The notes under the pieces: generated by a model | The model's input: only the letters and a program-made list of their open reading frames with translations | Databases searched by the model: none | What the model was told of the DNA's origin: nothing | From: Patiria pectinifera | Taxonomy: Eukaryota; Echinodermata; Asteroidea; Valvatida; Asterinidae | Assembly: GCA_029964075.1 (NCBI GenBank) | Contig: CM057142.1 | Span: forward strand, 2,929,770 to 2,993,769 | DNA: 64,000 bases | Direction of reading: 5' to 3' | Shown: positions 34,893-47,900 of the stretch, in pieces | Numbering within the stretch: the stretch's first letter is position 1 | How the letters are laid out: each line of letters opens with the position of its first letter | Translations under genes and position numbers: made by a program

Positions 34893-35275
34893 GGCCAAAA
34901 AAAAGTCTCCGGTTTCTGGTATGGAGCTTGCCCAAAAAGTGGTGCGGCGACGCGGCTTTTTTTTTTTTTTTTACCTGACTTTTTTGCTTCAAATGCCGTG
35001 TGATGACTGCAAATGGTGCCCCACTAAACTTAGTACAAACAGGCCTATATGGGATTGGGAGTCCAGAGAGGCCACATAAAGCTTATTCTCGACCATAACT
35101 CCATCTAAAAACACATTAAAATTGTGCAGCAGCAGGATTCCAGTCAAACCAGTGAGTTTGGCGGTTTTGAGACATCATCTTTCATTGAAAAAAAAAACTT
35201 TTTTTCATTTTGCCGACGCGCATGGCTACGGCGACGTGCGCGCATACCAGAAACCGGAGACTTTTTTGGGGGGCC
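34893..35275. mobile_element. PIF/Harbinger-type MITE, copy B
   Basis: Near-identical to 27234-27617, including GTCTCCGG then TTTCTGGTATGGAGC at the left and CATACCAGAAACCGGAGAC at the right. Flanked by TAA at 34890-34892 and 35276-35278. Both TTA and TAA targets fit TWA. High similarity between copies implies recent activity. Confidence 0.8.
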
Positions 35276-35845
35276 TAATAAGTGAATGTTTTGCAAAGTA
35301 AAGTTAAAGATGTTCTGTCCATGCTGTTTAATTTAATTTTAAGTTTGACTGGAAAAAAATCTATTTGGGTGTCCGATACCTAAAAAAATGAGTATGGCGG
35401 GAATCAGTGTAGCCTGCTTGGGCCGAAAAATTGTGTTCACGCGTGGCACATTATCAAAAGAAAGAAAATCTCTTTCGATTATGGTATGTGGTATACATGC
35501 GTCATTGAACGAAAAAAAAAACCTTCAGAAAGGGAGCTGTATATACGAGGTTCAAAGCCCCGCAGAGCTAGTGTTTAGCTGAATAGCTGAAGTTGTGAAC
35601 AAAAAAGCAAATGCGCAACGTGGCGCAATATCAGGCACGTGACTTGCCTGTATTTGGTCACATGATGATTGCATTGGCGCATGAACCAGGAAACGGAAAC
35701 AAACAGAAAACATTGACGTGCGCAGTAGTTTTGAGCATGGAGGAAGTCTTGTTCCATGTTTTGAGTGACTCGCAATGAGTGACGTTGAGGAGGCTATAAT
35801 TTAGCATATTGTTTTAGAAAAATTAAATTCAAAACAGCGTCAACA

Positions 35846-35954
35846 ATGGCGGAAATCTCCGGACTTCGGGTTTTGGTTGTTTGTATTTGTCTTGCTGTGA
35901 AAATAAATGGTCAGGTGAAGCCACAACCGGAACAAGTTCATCTTTCTGCCACAG
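35846..35954 (+). CDS. ACP7: ACP7 exon 1
   Basis: Start codon in ACAATGG context. Codes for the hydrophobic signal peptide (LRVLVVCICLAV) and ends in phase 1 at GCCACAG|GTAGGA. Confidence 0.88.
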
Positions 35955-38900
35955 GTAGGACCGACTAATGCACGATACAACCGTCGCTGAAAATGAGTTT
36001 TCCGCATTGGCATGGCGGAGCTAGACCCGTGAACACGGCCGGCTATAACGCCACGTTCACGGGTCTATGACGGAGCAAGTTTATATCCTGCAACTCGAAG
36101 ATCTTGAAACGTTTAGTAGGCGCAGAATATCAGAAGTCCATTTGGGAAAGAAGGTTGCATCCTGACGCCACTTTTTTTTTCTCAATGAAGGTCATCGTTG
36201 CAAAAGTGTTGAAAAGGCATGAATCTGGAACAGAGCTTTTTTTTACTTTGAAAAAGACACACAACTCTCCATAGGCTTTGTACACAACATGCAACCAAAG
36301 AAGTGGCGTCAGCATTACTGCATTCTTTTCAACATGGGTATTGAGTATTGGGAATGGGAACGGAAGCTTTTAAATTTATTTCATGGTCTGTTGAAATACA
36401 TTATTAGAGAAGTTTAGCAACACGTTGCGCGAGCAAAAACGTGAGCGTGAACGTGAAAAATCTGGCCTTCGCGTTCGCCCCGGTCAAAAAGAAACTAAAA
36501 TACAAAGACAGAAAGAACTGACGACGAGAAACAAGGAAATAATTCACCAATTTATTATATTCACAAACTCAAACTATTTACAATATTTACACGATCTGGA
36601 CTCGTGGATCAAACTTCTCATAATCAATCTCAGTTAGGAGTTTTACTTTCTACTCCGACAACTTAGTCTACAAATTCAATTTCTCAAACTCAACTCGTAA
36701 ATTTCTAAAATCACAAATCTCTAACTGAGTGTACAACGACACAATCCAAAATCAAATCCAACTGTAGGATATGGCTCTAAAATTCAGCCATAACTCTTGG
36801 TTAAATTCAGTCTTAACTCCAAAATTCAATTCAGAATTCAGTCCAATCAGATATAAATAATTTGGATCTCAAATCCACCCGTGACTATACCACAATTCAA
36901 AATTCACTTCAATCAAATATCAATACTTCTGTTCGGTTCTTATAAACTGGGTAAATCAAATTAAACCAAATCAACCTTTCAGATTATAACGCTCCAATTC
37001 GACAAATCAATCACAATTTTGTTCACACTGAACTCCTTCAAACAGCTTAATCAAATTCGGTTATATTTCTTATGATTATTCCAAGAACACAATTACAGCT
37101 TTCTGCAAATTTTACGTTTTACACTTTGAACTGAGGCACTTTCCTTAGTAGAGGGTCTCGTCTCCGTGGCACGTTTCCAGCTGGTAGGACACGGTCAATC
37201 GGCACGGGGCACACTATTATGTACAGACTGACATCGTAGTCGTTTTGCAGTCGTTACAATTCATCATGAACCCAACTCGCACTGTGAGGTTTCCGGCCAT
37301 CTACAATACAAAACAGTTACCGAAACCAATCCAGTATTTTTATTATTATTATTATTAATGGTTTATTATTCTATTCTATCGCCGCCAGCAGCGGAATTGC
37401 AGAATAGTTACATAAAAAAAAAAATTACACAGAGATTTAAAGAATAACCATCATGAAAGGGCATAGGAAGGGAGGGAGTGATAGGGACGGGTTGAGGGGA
37501 ATGGAGCTGGGAAAACATGTATAATATTAAAGTACACAGATAAAAAACAAACAGTAAAAATCGAGAGAAACAGTTTAGTGAAATTGTCAACAGTCATTTT
37601 GCTCTAAAATTACAGTACACACATTCTCCATTGGGCAAGTATATAGTTAGACTTCCTGTCAAGGTTGCACTTTATCTCAAGGTATCATTTCAAGCACTTT
37701 CTTAACAAGAAACTTATTATTCTTAACAATCACAATTAATTGGTATAAACTACAAATTCTAATTTTCAGAAGTCGAGAAATAATATTAAAAACAACACTT
37801 ACGGTTATTTCTTCATTACGATGCTTGTGAAGGCTGAGTGTTGCTATGAGCGTGGTCTACAGGACCGGGAAGGTGGCTTTTAGCGATGCCGAGACTATAT
37901 TTTGGCACTAATTTTGCCAAACTGGCGGATCAGGCAAGATCGGTGGCAGATTTCACCGATTTGTTGACGAAACCTGCTGCATCAGGCGTCTCCAGGCAAG
38001 ATGGTACCAGCTCTGTCACACTCAGCTCAGATCTCAAAAAAAATGTTGGTTTTTTTTTCTCGATCAGAGAATGCACTGATCAGAAAACGCACGCAACTCT
38101 TCTTGACAACAACCAACATTCTTTCACACAATGCTCACATTCACAGAAACAAACGGACATCAATAACCATGGCCACACAGACAAGAATAATTACGTAACT
38201 CGACGCACGGCGTATTAGCAGGTTGACCAAATACGCCTTAATTTTTGAGTGGATGGAAAAAGAAATGTGCGTACATGATTGGTGAAAAACTTTTGGCGTG
38301 ATCTACCTTAAAACACGGGGGTGGCGTAGCGCGCATAATAAATACAATTACGCAACAGAAAAGAATAAATAAAAGACGATTGTGACAGGCATCTCATAGC
38401 AGACTCAGGCTATTTCTTTACTTTCAATGAATTGAGATTAAAGTATGATTTGAAGAGTATTTCATTGAATATTTTGGTGTTTTAAAAGCCATTCCCCGGA
38501 AATGGAAAGACAAATTTAAGGGACAGAATTTGTGTGATAGTCAGACTACTTGGTCTATAACAAACACTTTTTTTGTCAAAGAAGTTTACAATTTCCTAAT
38601 GGATAAAATTAGAACTATACCGTGTAAAAGTATTGACAAATGGACCGAGAATTATCAGGTACATGAAGATGATTGGGACCGTATTTTTATGCTATACCGT
38701 TTACATGTGCAATTTAAATTTTTGCACAGGTTAAAGGTAAATAACGACTTTCTCCACAAAATTGGTCTGTCTGATAGGCCTACCCCTTTTTTGTACATTT
38801 TGTAAAACCGTTCTGGAGAAAAATGATCATTTATATTCTAATTGTCCTTTTGTTTCATGTTTTTGGAAAAAAGGTAGAGGAATGGTTAACGTCAATTTGT

Positions 38901-41900
38901 AAAGTTAATATTGTTCTTGCAGAATTTTGCTATTATGTTTGGTAATAATATTTATGACCCAGACCTTTTTGTTGGGTAAACAGTACATTGATAAATGTAA
39001 GTATGAAGAGAAGCCTCCTCAAATCATCCATTTTATGAATTTAGTAATAGTGATGGAGAGAATTGAATTTTATATTGCAACTAGAAGGGATAGATTAGCT
39101 ACCCATCAAAGAAAATGGTATCCATTGATGTAAATCAATGTTCCCTTCTTGCTCTTTCACCAATATCTAATTTATTTCTGCCATTTCTGAATTGTATGAT
39201 CATGATATCAATTTATTTGTTTTGTAACTATTGAGACACTGAAGAATAAATAAAAAAATAAAAAAGAGTGTGTGTGTCATTTCGCAGAGTATAATTCACG
39301 ACAGACTTAGTAAACCCCTCTGTTATATTCCTTGCAGGCAATGTGACGGAAATGATTGTCACATGGAGTACTTTTGAAGACACTCCGTCAGTGGTCCAGT
39401 TTGGGACGACAAAACCTGATCAGAACGCCACAGGATCCAGTACTAAGTTTGTGGACGGCGGGTCTCTGAAACGTGCACAGCTCATCCATCGAGTCAAACT
39501 GACGGGTCTGACACCGGGTACAAAGTATGGTAAGAGTAACAGAACTCTGTGGGTTTCATCAAAACTGTGTCTTGTCTCCAGCTTTATCAGTTACTGGAGA
39601 TTTGTAGGCCCTAATTTGGTGGATTCGGGCTCCATTGTCTGCCCAGGAACATTAAGTCCCATAATATCAGGCCAAGGTTTTTTTTGTATTTGCATGTGGT
39701 TTTCTTCTTATTGATTCAGAAGCTAAGTGCTTAAGTTGAGGCCTCATTGTGTATATACAGGCTGAGTAAAAAAAAAGGTCCCTTTGGATACGTTCTTTTC
39801 GCCCACAAAAACGGGAAAGGTTACAAATGTTTCTCTTCAGCAAACATTTGGTCTGGGTATTGACCATAGTCTGTGAAAGTTTCACTGATATTTATCCATG
39901 CATGAAAAGGATACAGGCCTTTCTTTGTGACTCACCCTGTACTGTCTTTGTGTTCCCCCTCCCCCCCCCCCCACCCACTTCAACCACCAATATTATATAG
40001 GTCAAGTTTTGCAAAAGGTTCATCAGCAAAAAAGGAATTCATTGTCGATCATCAGTGATTTCCCCCGCCCCGTTTTCTTCCAAGCCTCAGTCACAGTGTT
40101 CTGACCCACAGCCATAGGCGTAGCCAAGGGGGGCCCGGGGGGGGGGGGGCATGGCCCCCCCTGCTGTGTGTGGTAAAAAAACAAAAACGAAAAAAAAACG
40201 GGGAAAAAATGGAATGCTATATAATGCACAAATCCAATTTCCAAACTCTGATCTACCATATTTATTTGCCATTTTAATAGTATGCATGAGGCCATGGGCC
40301 AAAATCTGTATCAGGTCTAGAAGTTGAGGTTCGTCTTACCTTTTTGTAGTCAACTTGAAATAAGGTAAACTTTACTAATTCGATAGTGCTGAATCTGGCT
40401 GTTTACATTGGCCCAAATTGCACATTAAAGTTATGACGACATTTTTTCCTCATTATTTTGCCCATTTTGGGTCAAAATAGTATTTTTGCCATAACTTCTA
40501 TGTTTTAAGTTCAAATGCTTTCAAATTTGACACAACATATAAATAGGAAGTGGGCATGAATAGTATGTCCATGGGGCTATCTCCATGGTATGTCATTATT
40601 TAACGCTGAACACGGTGCTTAAAGCTATAGTCCATCATTTGTAATGTGTGCATTTTGTTCGTTTGAAGCAACACAAGTGTTCAAAATCTAATGAAGGATA
40701 CTGAACAACTAACCTGATGAAGTTTCAGCTCAGCTTCAGCTGTATATTCCGAGAAAAACGAAAACAAATCACATAGGAAATAATGTGCATGAATGAATAA
40801 TGTTTTCGTGATGCGGATATATATAGAACGTACACCAATAAAACCAAAATGTCTGGCGGTTACAAAACGAACGAGGTTTTCCTATGTGCTTTTTTCGGAG
40901 TCCCTGAACGCAAAACTTTCAACAGGCCAGTCAAACAACCTTTCCCCCATGCAAATCTGAAGATTTCAAAAAAATACATCAAAATCATATATTCTACCTA
41001 TATCCATTCACGTTATTGAGAAGGAATTGTGTATTGGACTATCAAACCTGCAGCGATTGTAAATAAGGTATGATGTCGGAGACACACTGACTATCTGAAG
41101 TACAATGTACAATAAATTCATAAAAGGTTTTTATTTAGTGTTTCAAAACGTTTTTCTCCGAATTGTATTTCCGTAACGGCGTTGTTACTTTTTGAAAACG
41201 AAAATCCGTTCTCGCCAGTGTACGAAGTGCGGGCGCACATTTGGGGTGTTACTTCGTGAAACGGTAACCACAATTTGTCATTGAGCGTTTTCACGAGGTA
41301 TAACGGAGTAGACTTGTGTATTACTTCGTGAAGTCGGTGACAATTTAAATCTTCTGATAGGTCCCAAGCCCGTCAGGACCGGTTTTAAATTACTATGGCT
41401 GAAGACAAAGACAAATTTATACTCGTGTTGCACACAGTAAAATCGATCAATACAAAAAAACATAAACAGGCCCGTACGCTGGGGGGGGGGGGGGTTCCCG
41501 CTCGGTGACGAGTTCCGCTCAGAAATAAAAACAAAAAAATGCCAAGAAAAAAAAATCAACTTTGATGACCCACCACCATCCCCCTTAAAATCTTACCTAA
41601 AAGTTGTAAACACGAGCAAATTTGATTCAGAGTCAGAAGAAAGTGGCCAGGAAATGCCTCAGATTGCACCACAGAGCGTCTAGAATCCAAAATTTCACGG
41701 GGCCCTTAAGCGGGCCCCGGACCCCACGCCGTAAGGGCTTCGCGCTTCGCGCTCGCATTCAGGTTGGTAACGGCCGGTCAGACTTGCCCCCCCCCCCCCT
41801 GCTTCAAATTCCTGGCTACGCCTGTGGCCACAGCCCAAATACTCCCTACTTCCAGTCCCCTGTCCACAACAACAAAAATCAGAATGAAAATATGCCCAGT

Positions 41901-44900
41901 TTGACAATTGTAAAAAAAACTTGAAAAGGAACTTTGTTTTTCCCCATGAAGTCTATCGTTGTGGGAGCGACGAAGGCTGGAGTCCGCTATTTTTCTTCAG
42001 TGCGCTCCAGGACGGGACTGACTGGACCCCTCGCCTCGCCCTGTACGGTGACATGGGCAACGTGAATGCTCAGTCATTAGGTCGCTTGCAAGTAGCCGCG
42101 CAGGGAGGAGAATACGACGCTATCTTACATGTCGGTGAGTTTCATTTTATGAATAGGATCCTTCGTGTTATACCAGGATGGAATTGCTGACAAGTGAAAT
42201 GTAATATTCCAGAGTCCAGCTGTGACCTCTGTATAATCTCTCATCACTTTTAAATTTATTCTAGACCTTAAATGTGTACTTCTCGTGCTCTTCAGCAAAT
42301 TCAATATTTCCTCTTGTCAAATTTTAGGGGATTTTGCCTATGACCTTGACAGCGACAATGGTACGGTTGGGGATGAGTTTATGCGCCAAATTGAGTCTGT
42401 TGCAGCCTATGTGCCATACATGACGGTAGTTGGAAACCATGAATATGCATAGTAAGTGCAACTAATTTATGTATAGACTCTGTGCACAAGAACCCCCTCA
42501 ATGGTGACAATTGAAGGATAAATTGAAGGACGCCTCAGCTCTAAACACCATGTGCGCACATTAGGGTGCATTCCTTGAAGAAAACCATAGGGTTTGCGCA
42601 TATTCATATCAACAGGGTTGTGTGTATATTCTCAGCACATGCTTGAACTGGTGTGCACATGTGGATAGTCGATACTAGCTCCCCGAGGTATTGGAAGTTG
42701 ACAAACTATTCACCTCGGAAACTAGTTAGTCAACTTCCAACGCCAAGGGGAGCTAATATCGACAATCCACCTGAAATAAACCATGTTATATTTGTTTTAC
42801 TCTGCCTCATGCATATTCAGTTGCCGAATTCTGCCCGTTGCGGTATGCACCTCACTGCATCAAATCTTCGGAGAAACTTGCCCAGCTCACCAGAACTTAT
42901 TGCTCAACTCCTCAGAAAAAGTCAGTTCGTTTGCAGTACATAACTCCTAACAATAAATTCTGCATTGTGGACAACTTTTTGAGTAGATAAGGAGGTATCT
43001 TTATTGTCCACAGTATTCTCCAGTTCGGCATCATTGAGCTCGGAAAAACACTATTTAAAATGTATGTGTGCCGCCATCTTTTCATGTGTAGCTGGGCGAT
43101 GTTCGGGCGTGCGTACTTCACCCTTTTAATTGCGACGACAGTTCCACGATTGCGTCTTAAAGCGAATGCGTATTACGCCTGCGCGCAAATATTCACGCAC
43201 GCTTGGTAAACAGCAAAAAATAGCATCTGGCATGTGCTGGTGAATGGACCAGTGAGAACTCGGCTCTCGATCATGAATATGTATGAGGTATAGTATAGAT
43301 GTAAATGAGGCCCCCTCATTTATAGATCACAAACTCCCCCCCCCCCCCCATTCTCTTTTTGTACATTAAACAAATTTTACCAACAGGTCTCCTTCACACT
43401 TAAAGTTACATCTTTGCTCTACCCTGGTAACCCCTACTTGAAAGTGGACTGACCCCTGAGCCCAGAGGGTGCAGTGGTTTGGGGTGGTGTGGCCTAACAT
43501 GCCTTAGTGCTATTTTTCCCACCAACTAAGCCGCTGTTTCCTCTGTTCCCTCTCCATTTCAGGTAGGAAAAGTTACTTTTATTTACATCTAATCCTTAGT
43601 TTTCACATACAAACAGAAGTGGAAATTGTATAGATTAATATAGATGTTAGTTTGTTTGACTTTGATTTCAGGAAGTATTGTTTTATTGTAGTTAAACTTG
43701 GAGAAAGTTAGTGACTTTTATAGATATTTCCACTATGTGAAACAATGGTTGCACTGGTCCAAAATTGGCCTTATTCTGGATCAGAGTAGACTTTTTATTT
43801 TTTATTTTTCGTTTTACTGAAGTCAACTGTGATCAAGTAGCTAGAGTTAATGCAAGTTCATACTTCATAGATTTGATTGACATTGTAGTTTGATTTGACT
43901 TTTCCAACTTGTATAGTATTTTTTAGGGAGAAAAGTCGCCTTTGTATTTTAGTTTTCTGAGACAGTGCCTTTTCACTGTACAGTGAAGGGTATACTCAGA
44001 CAGCATGGTCCGAGCCCTGGGTGGGCATTCCTTTAGCCATATGGTAGGGTAATTAACTCCATGCCCTGGGGGCTGGTCAGTAGAAGCTGAGGACTAGGCT
44101 AGCCTTTGTTTATGTCTCCCAACATAACAAACCCTTTCATTTCGTTATCAGAGGCAAGTGCCAGGCTATGAGAGGTTCTAGAGTCCAGACTTCTTGTTTC
44201 ATAGGAAAGACTATTGTTTATATTAGTCTCCTGAGCTAGGCTGAAACTGTCTTATTAGATTGTTATGTTTTTCTTTATTTTGGTTTAAGTGTAGAGAAAG
44301 TGGCTGGGGAGAGTGCCACATTTGTCCCCCCCCCCCCCCCCCTCTTTTCATTATAATAGTTTGTTTTGGTTATTTAGCCAAGTTCTGACTTGATAACGGA
44401 CTGTCCAGTTCTGAGTCAAAAGAGCTAATAAGTATTATCTTGTTTATAGGCCTATTTGATGTAGAGTAATGGCTTTAGCAAATGCCTTGGATTTATCTTG
44501 TTAAGTGTTTCTTTATGAATGTAAAGTTTCATTTCTCGCTTTTATTGAGACTGGCCATTTGGTAGTAGTTTGTGTTTCGCATCAACACTGAGTTTTTAGT
44601 TTTTGCTTTATGTCGTCGGCTCGATCAGGAATAAGTTTCAATTGTTAGGAATTTACTTCTTTTAGTTCTTCCATGACACCTAAGTTTATCCTTTAGTTTT
44701 GCTTTATCAGGATTATATTAACCATGTAGTTAATGTAAACTATTTTGATATGTTTGGTTTAATAAATTAGTGCTATTTTTCCCACCAACTAAGCCGCTGT
44801 TTCCTCTGTTCCCTCTCCATTTCAGTCGGTTATAAAGAACAAGAGTCACCATCCTTTACAACGTGTCAGAAGTGGGATAACCGACACCACAATGAATGGA

Positions 44901-47900
44901 GAGAAGGCAGCGGGAGGAGCTGGGGCGGCCCCAGTGCTCAATCAAGTGGCGTATGTGCCATTTGACTTCAGAGTGGGAGTCTTCGTCGGGCGCCCTCAAA
45001 GCCCAAATGACCCCCATGTGGAAGAGTGGGTTAGAGATATGAAGTCCCTCTTCCAGTCATGGCAGACCCCAGCTGACCAGCAGTCTCAACTCCTGTTGAA
45101 ATATCTGTCGGGAGAAGCTAAGAGAGTTGTGTTGGTCATGGAGCCAGACGAGCGAGAGGACAGCCAGGTGATCTTGGAGCGACTCCTAGAAGTCTACGGT
45201 GATAAAACACCAATTTCGGCGCTTCTTCAGAGCTTTCACAGTAGGAAGCAGAGAAGAGAGGAGACTGTGAGGGAGTTCTCCCTCGCTCTCCTAGAGATCG
45301 CCAGCCGGATAAAAAAACGTGACCCCGAGGCCCTGGCCAAGCAGGATGAGATGCTGAGAGACCGATTCATCCAAGGTCTTCAGAATCAGGAAGTTCTGAG
45401 GTCCCTCAAGTCAGATCTTCGGCGGAAGCCAACCCTCAAATTCAAGGACGTACTGGCTGAAGCGCTTCAACTGATGGCTGACCATGAGGAGAGTGTCAGT
45501 GTGCACACTGTGGCGTCACGCTTGGAGAATCCTCAGCCTCCAGCGCTTTTGAAGACCTTACAAGAGGCTGTACAGAGGACCGTCGAGCAGCAAAGAGAAA
45601 TGGCAGAAATGGTGGCTGCCATGAGGAAAGAGTTGAACCAGTTACGCGTAAGTCCACCCAGTGGAAACTACCAGAGCAGGCCAAGACGACAACCCAGATG
45701 GGATGACCAGGGGAACCCAATCTGTTTGAATTGCAACAAACCAGGTCACATGGCTCGGGAGTGTCCAGAGAACAGAAGGCAGTATGTGACCCAACCGTTC
45801 CAGAGCCAGAGCCCCCAGAAGCCAGCACCTTTAAACTAGGATGTTCCAGTGTCGAGGGCCAGACACTGGAACACCCTAACATATCTCAACAGAGGTCCGT
45901 TGCACCGGATGAGGCCGTTGGAGACTGTTTATATATTGACGTTGATATGGAAGGAGTTATTGTTCCCAGCCTGTTGGACACAGGATCACAGGTCTCCACT
46001 ATTTCAGATGAGCTATTCAAAGAACACTTCCATAACAACCTCAACTCTAACAGCCTGGCTAACCCATTCATCCGTCTTGTGGCAGCTAACGGCCTAGACA
46101 TCCCATATCAAGGAGTAGTTGAGCTTAACATCAGCCTGATGGGATGTGACATTGAGAAAGCAGTGTTCTTTGTTCTTAGAGAGTCAACTGCAACAAGTAC
46201 ATGTATCATTGGCATGAATATACTCCGCAGGTGCCAAGATGTCCTTTTCAAGAACCCTCACTCAACCCATTTCCAGTCCAAGCCACAATCACGGCCGATA
46301 CAGACGTGGCAGCGACTCCTGAAGACAGAGGAAGCAGATACATGTATTCCCATTCCCCGTGCCAAAGACAGTGACGACCCAGTTAGCTTTGTGTATGCTA
46401 CTAACCCCCGATCCATTGTAATACCAGGTGGTACTGAAGTCGTAATCCCTGGGAGTTTCCGTCAGTCCCCATCCAGAGAAGGTCCAGTCCTTGTTGAACC
46501 AACAGCTGCAAAGTTCCTACCAAAGCACTTGATGGTGGCCCGTGCAGTTTGCATGATCCGTGATGGTCGCGTTCCAGTGAGAGTTGCCAACCCTAACCAG
46601 TGGGACGTAAAAGTGCACCACGGAATGCGACTAGCCCAATTGAGTGATGTCACTGAAGTCCTCCAAGATCAGCCATCCTCACTGGAGTTAATAGAACTTG
46701 GACTTCATGAAGTAGAGGTGCGTCTTGAAGGGGAGCCAGATGCATACCCCAGGATAACCCCTGTCGAGGAACTCTCGATACCAGTGAATGTTGACAGAGA
46801 AACGTTATCCACAGCTGAGTTTGAGCAACTCAGCTCTCTTCTTCATCAGCATAGAGAGGTCTTCTCTAAAAGTGATGATGACTTCGGTAAGACAACGACT
46901 GTCAAACACACCATCCCCACCACAACGGATAGACCCATCAAGGACCGTTATCGCAGAATTCCCCCACATCTCTATCAAGAAGTGAAGGACCACCTGACAA
47001 CACTGCTAGGGAAAGGGGTGATACAGGAAAGTACAAGTCCATGGGCGTCCCCAATAGTGCTAGTTCGGAAAAAGTGCGGTGGACTTCGCCTATGCGTGGA
47101 TTACCGACGGCTCAATTTGGTCACTATCCCCGATGCATACCCCCTTCCCAGAATTGACGAGTCCCTTGATGCCCTGCATGGTGCAAAGTATTTCTCCACT
47201 ATCGATCTTGTGAGTGGCTATTGGCAGATAGCTATGGACCCAGATGATCAGTCTAAGACGGCGTTCACCACACCGATGGGTCTATTTGAATTCAATAGAA
47301 TGCCCTTTGGCCTCACTAATGCACCAGCAACATTTCAACGGTTCATGGAGCGATGCTTTGGAGACCAATCCTGCGAAACCCTGATGTTCTATCTTGATGA
47401 CATTATTGTCTTCTCCCCCGATTTTACATCACATCTACAGAGGCTCGATATGGTGTTGTCACGACTCGCCAAACATGGACTGAAAGCCAAACCATCGAAA
47501 TGTCATTTACTGAAGAAGTCCATCAGTTTTCTTGGTCATGTGGCATCAGAAAATGGTATCCAAACCGACCCGGAGAAATGTCTCGCGTTGGAGACCTGGC
47601 CAACTCCGTCAACCCCAAAGGAAGTGAGACAGTTCCTTGGCTTTGTCGGATACTACAGGCGTTTCGTGAAGGATTTCTCGAAAATTGCACAACCACTATT
47701 TGCCCTGACTGGTCAACCTAAGAAGAGCAAGAAACCCCAACAACGTCTCCCCTTCCAATGGACCCCAGAATGCCAACAGGCATTTGACAAGCTCCGGCAA
47801 TGCCTGATGTCCCCACCAGTACTTGCCTACCCCGACTACACAAAACCGTTCCTGTTGTACACAGATGCAAGCAACCAAGGCCTTGGAGCCGTCCTATCTC

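Noticed and set aside
36425..36637. 70-residue Arg/Glu-rich frame
   Set aside because: Simple-sequence start without a real ATG context advantage, lies in ACP7 intron 1, no domain.
41619..41924. 100-residue frame before ACP7 exon 3
   Set aside because: Lies in hAT-like repeat sequence and a C-run; the true exon begins at 41952.
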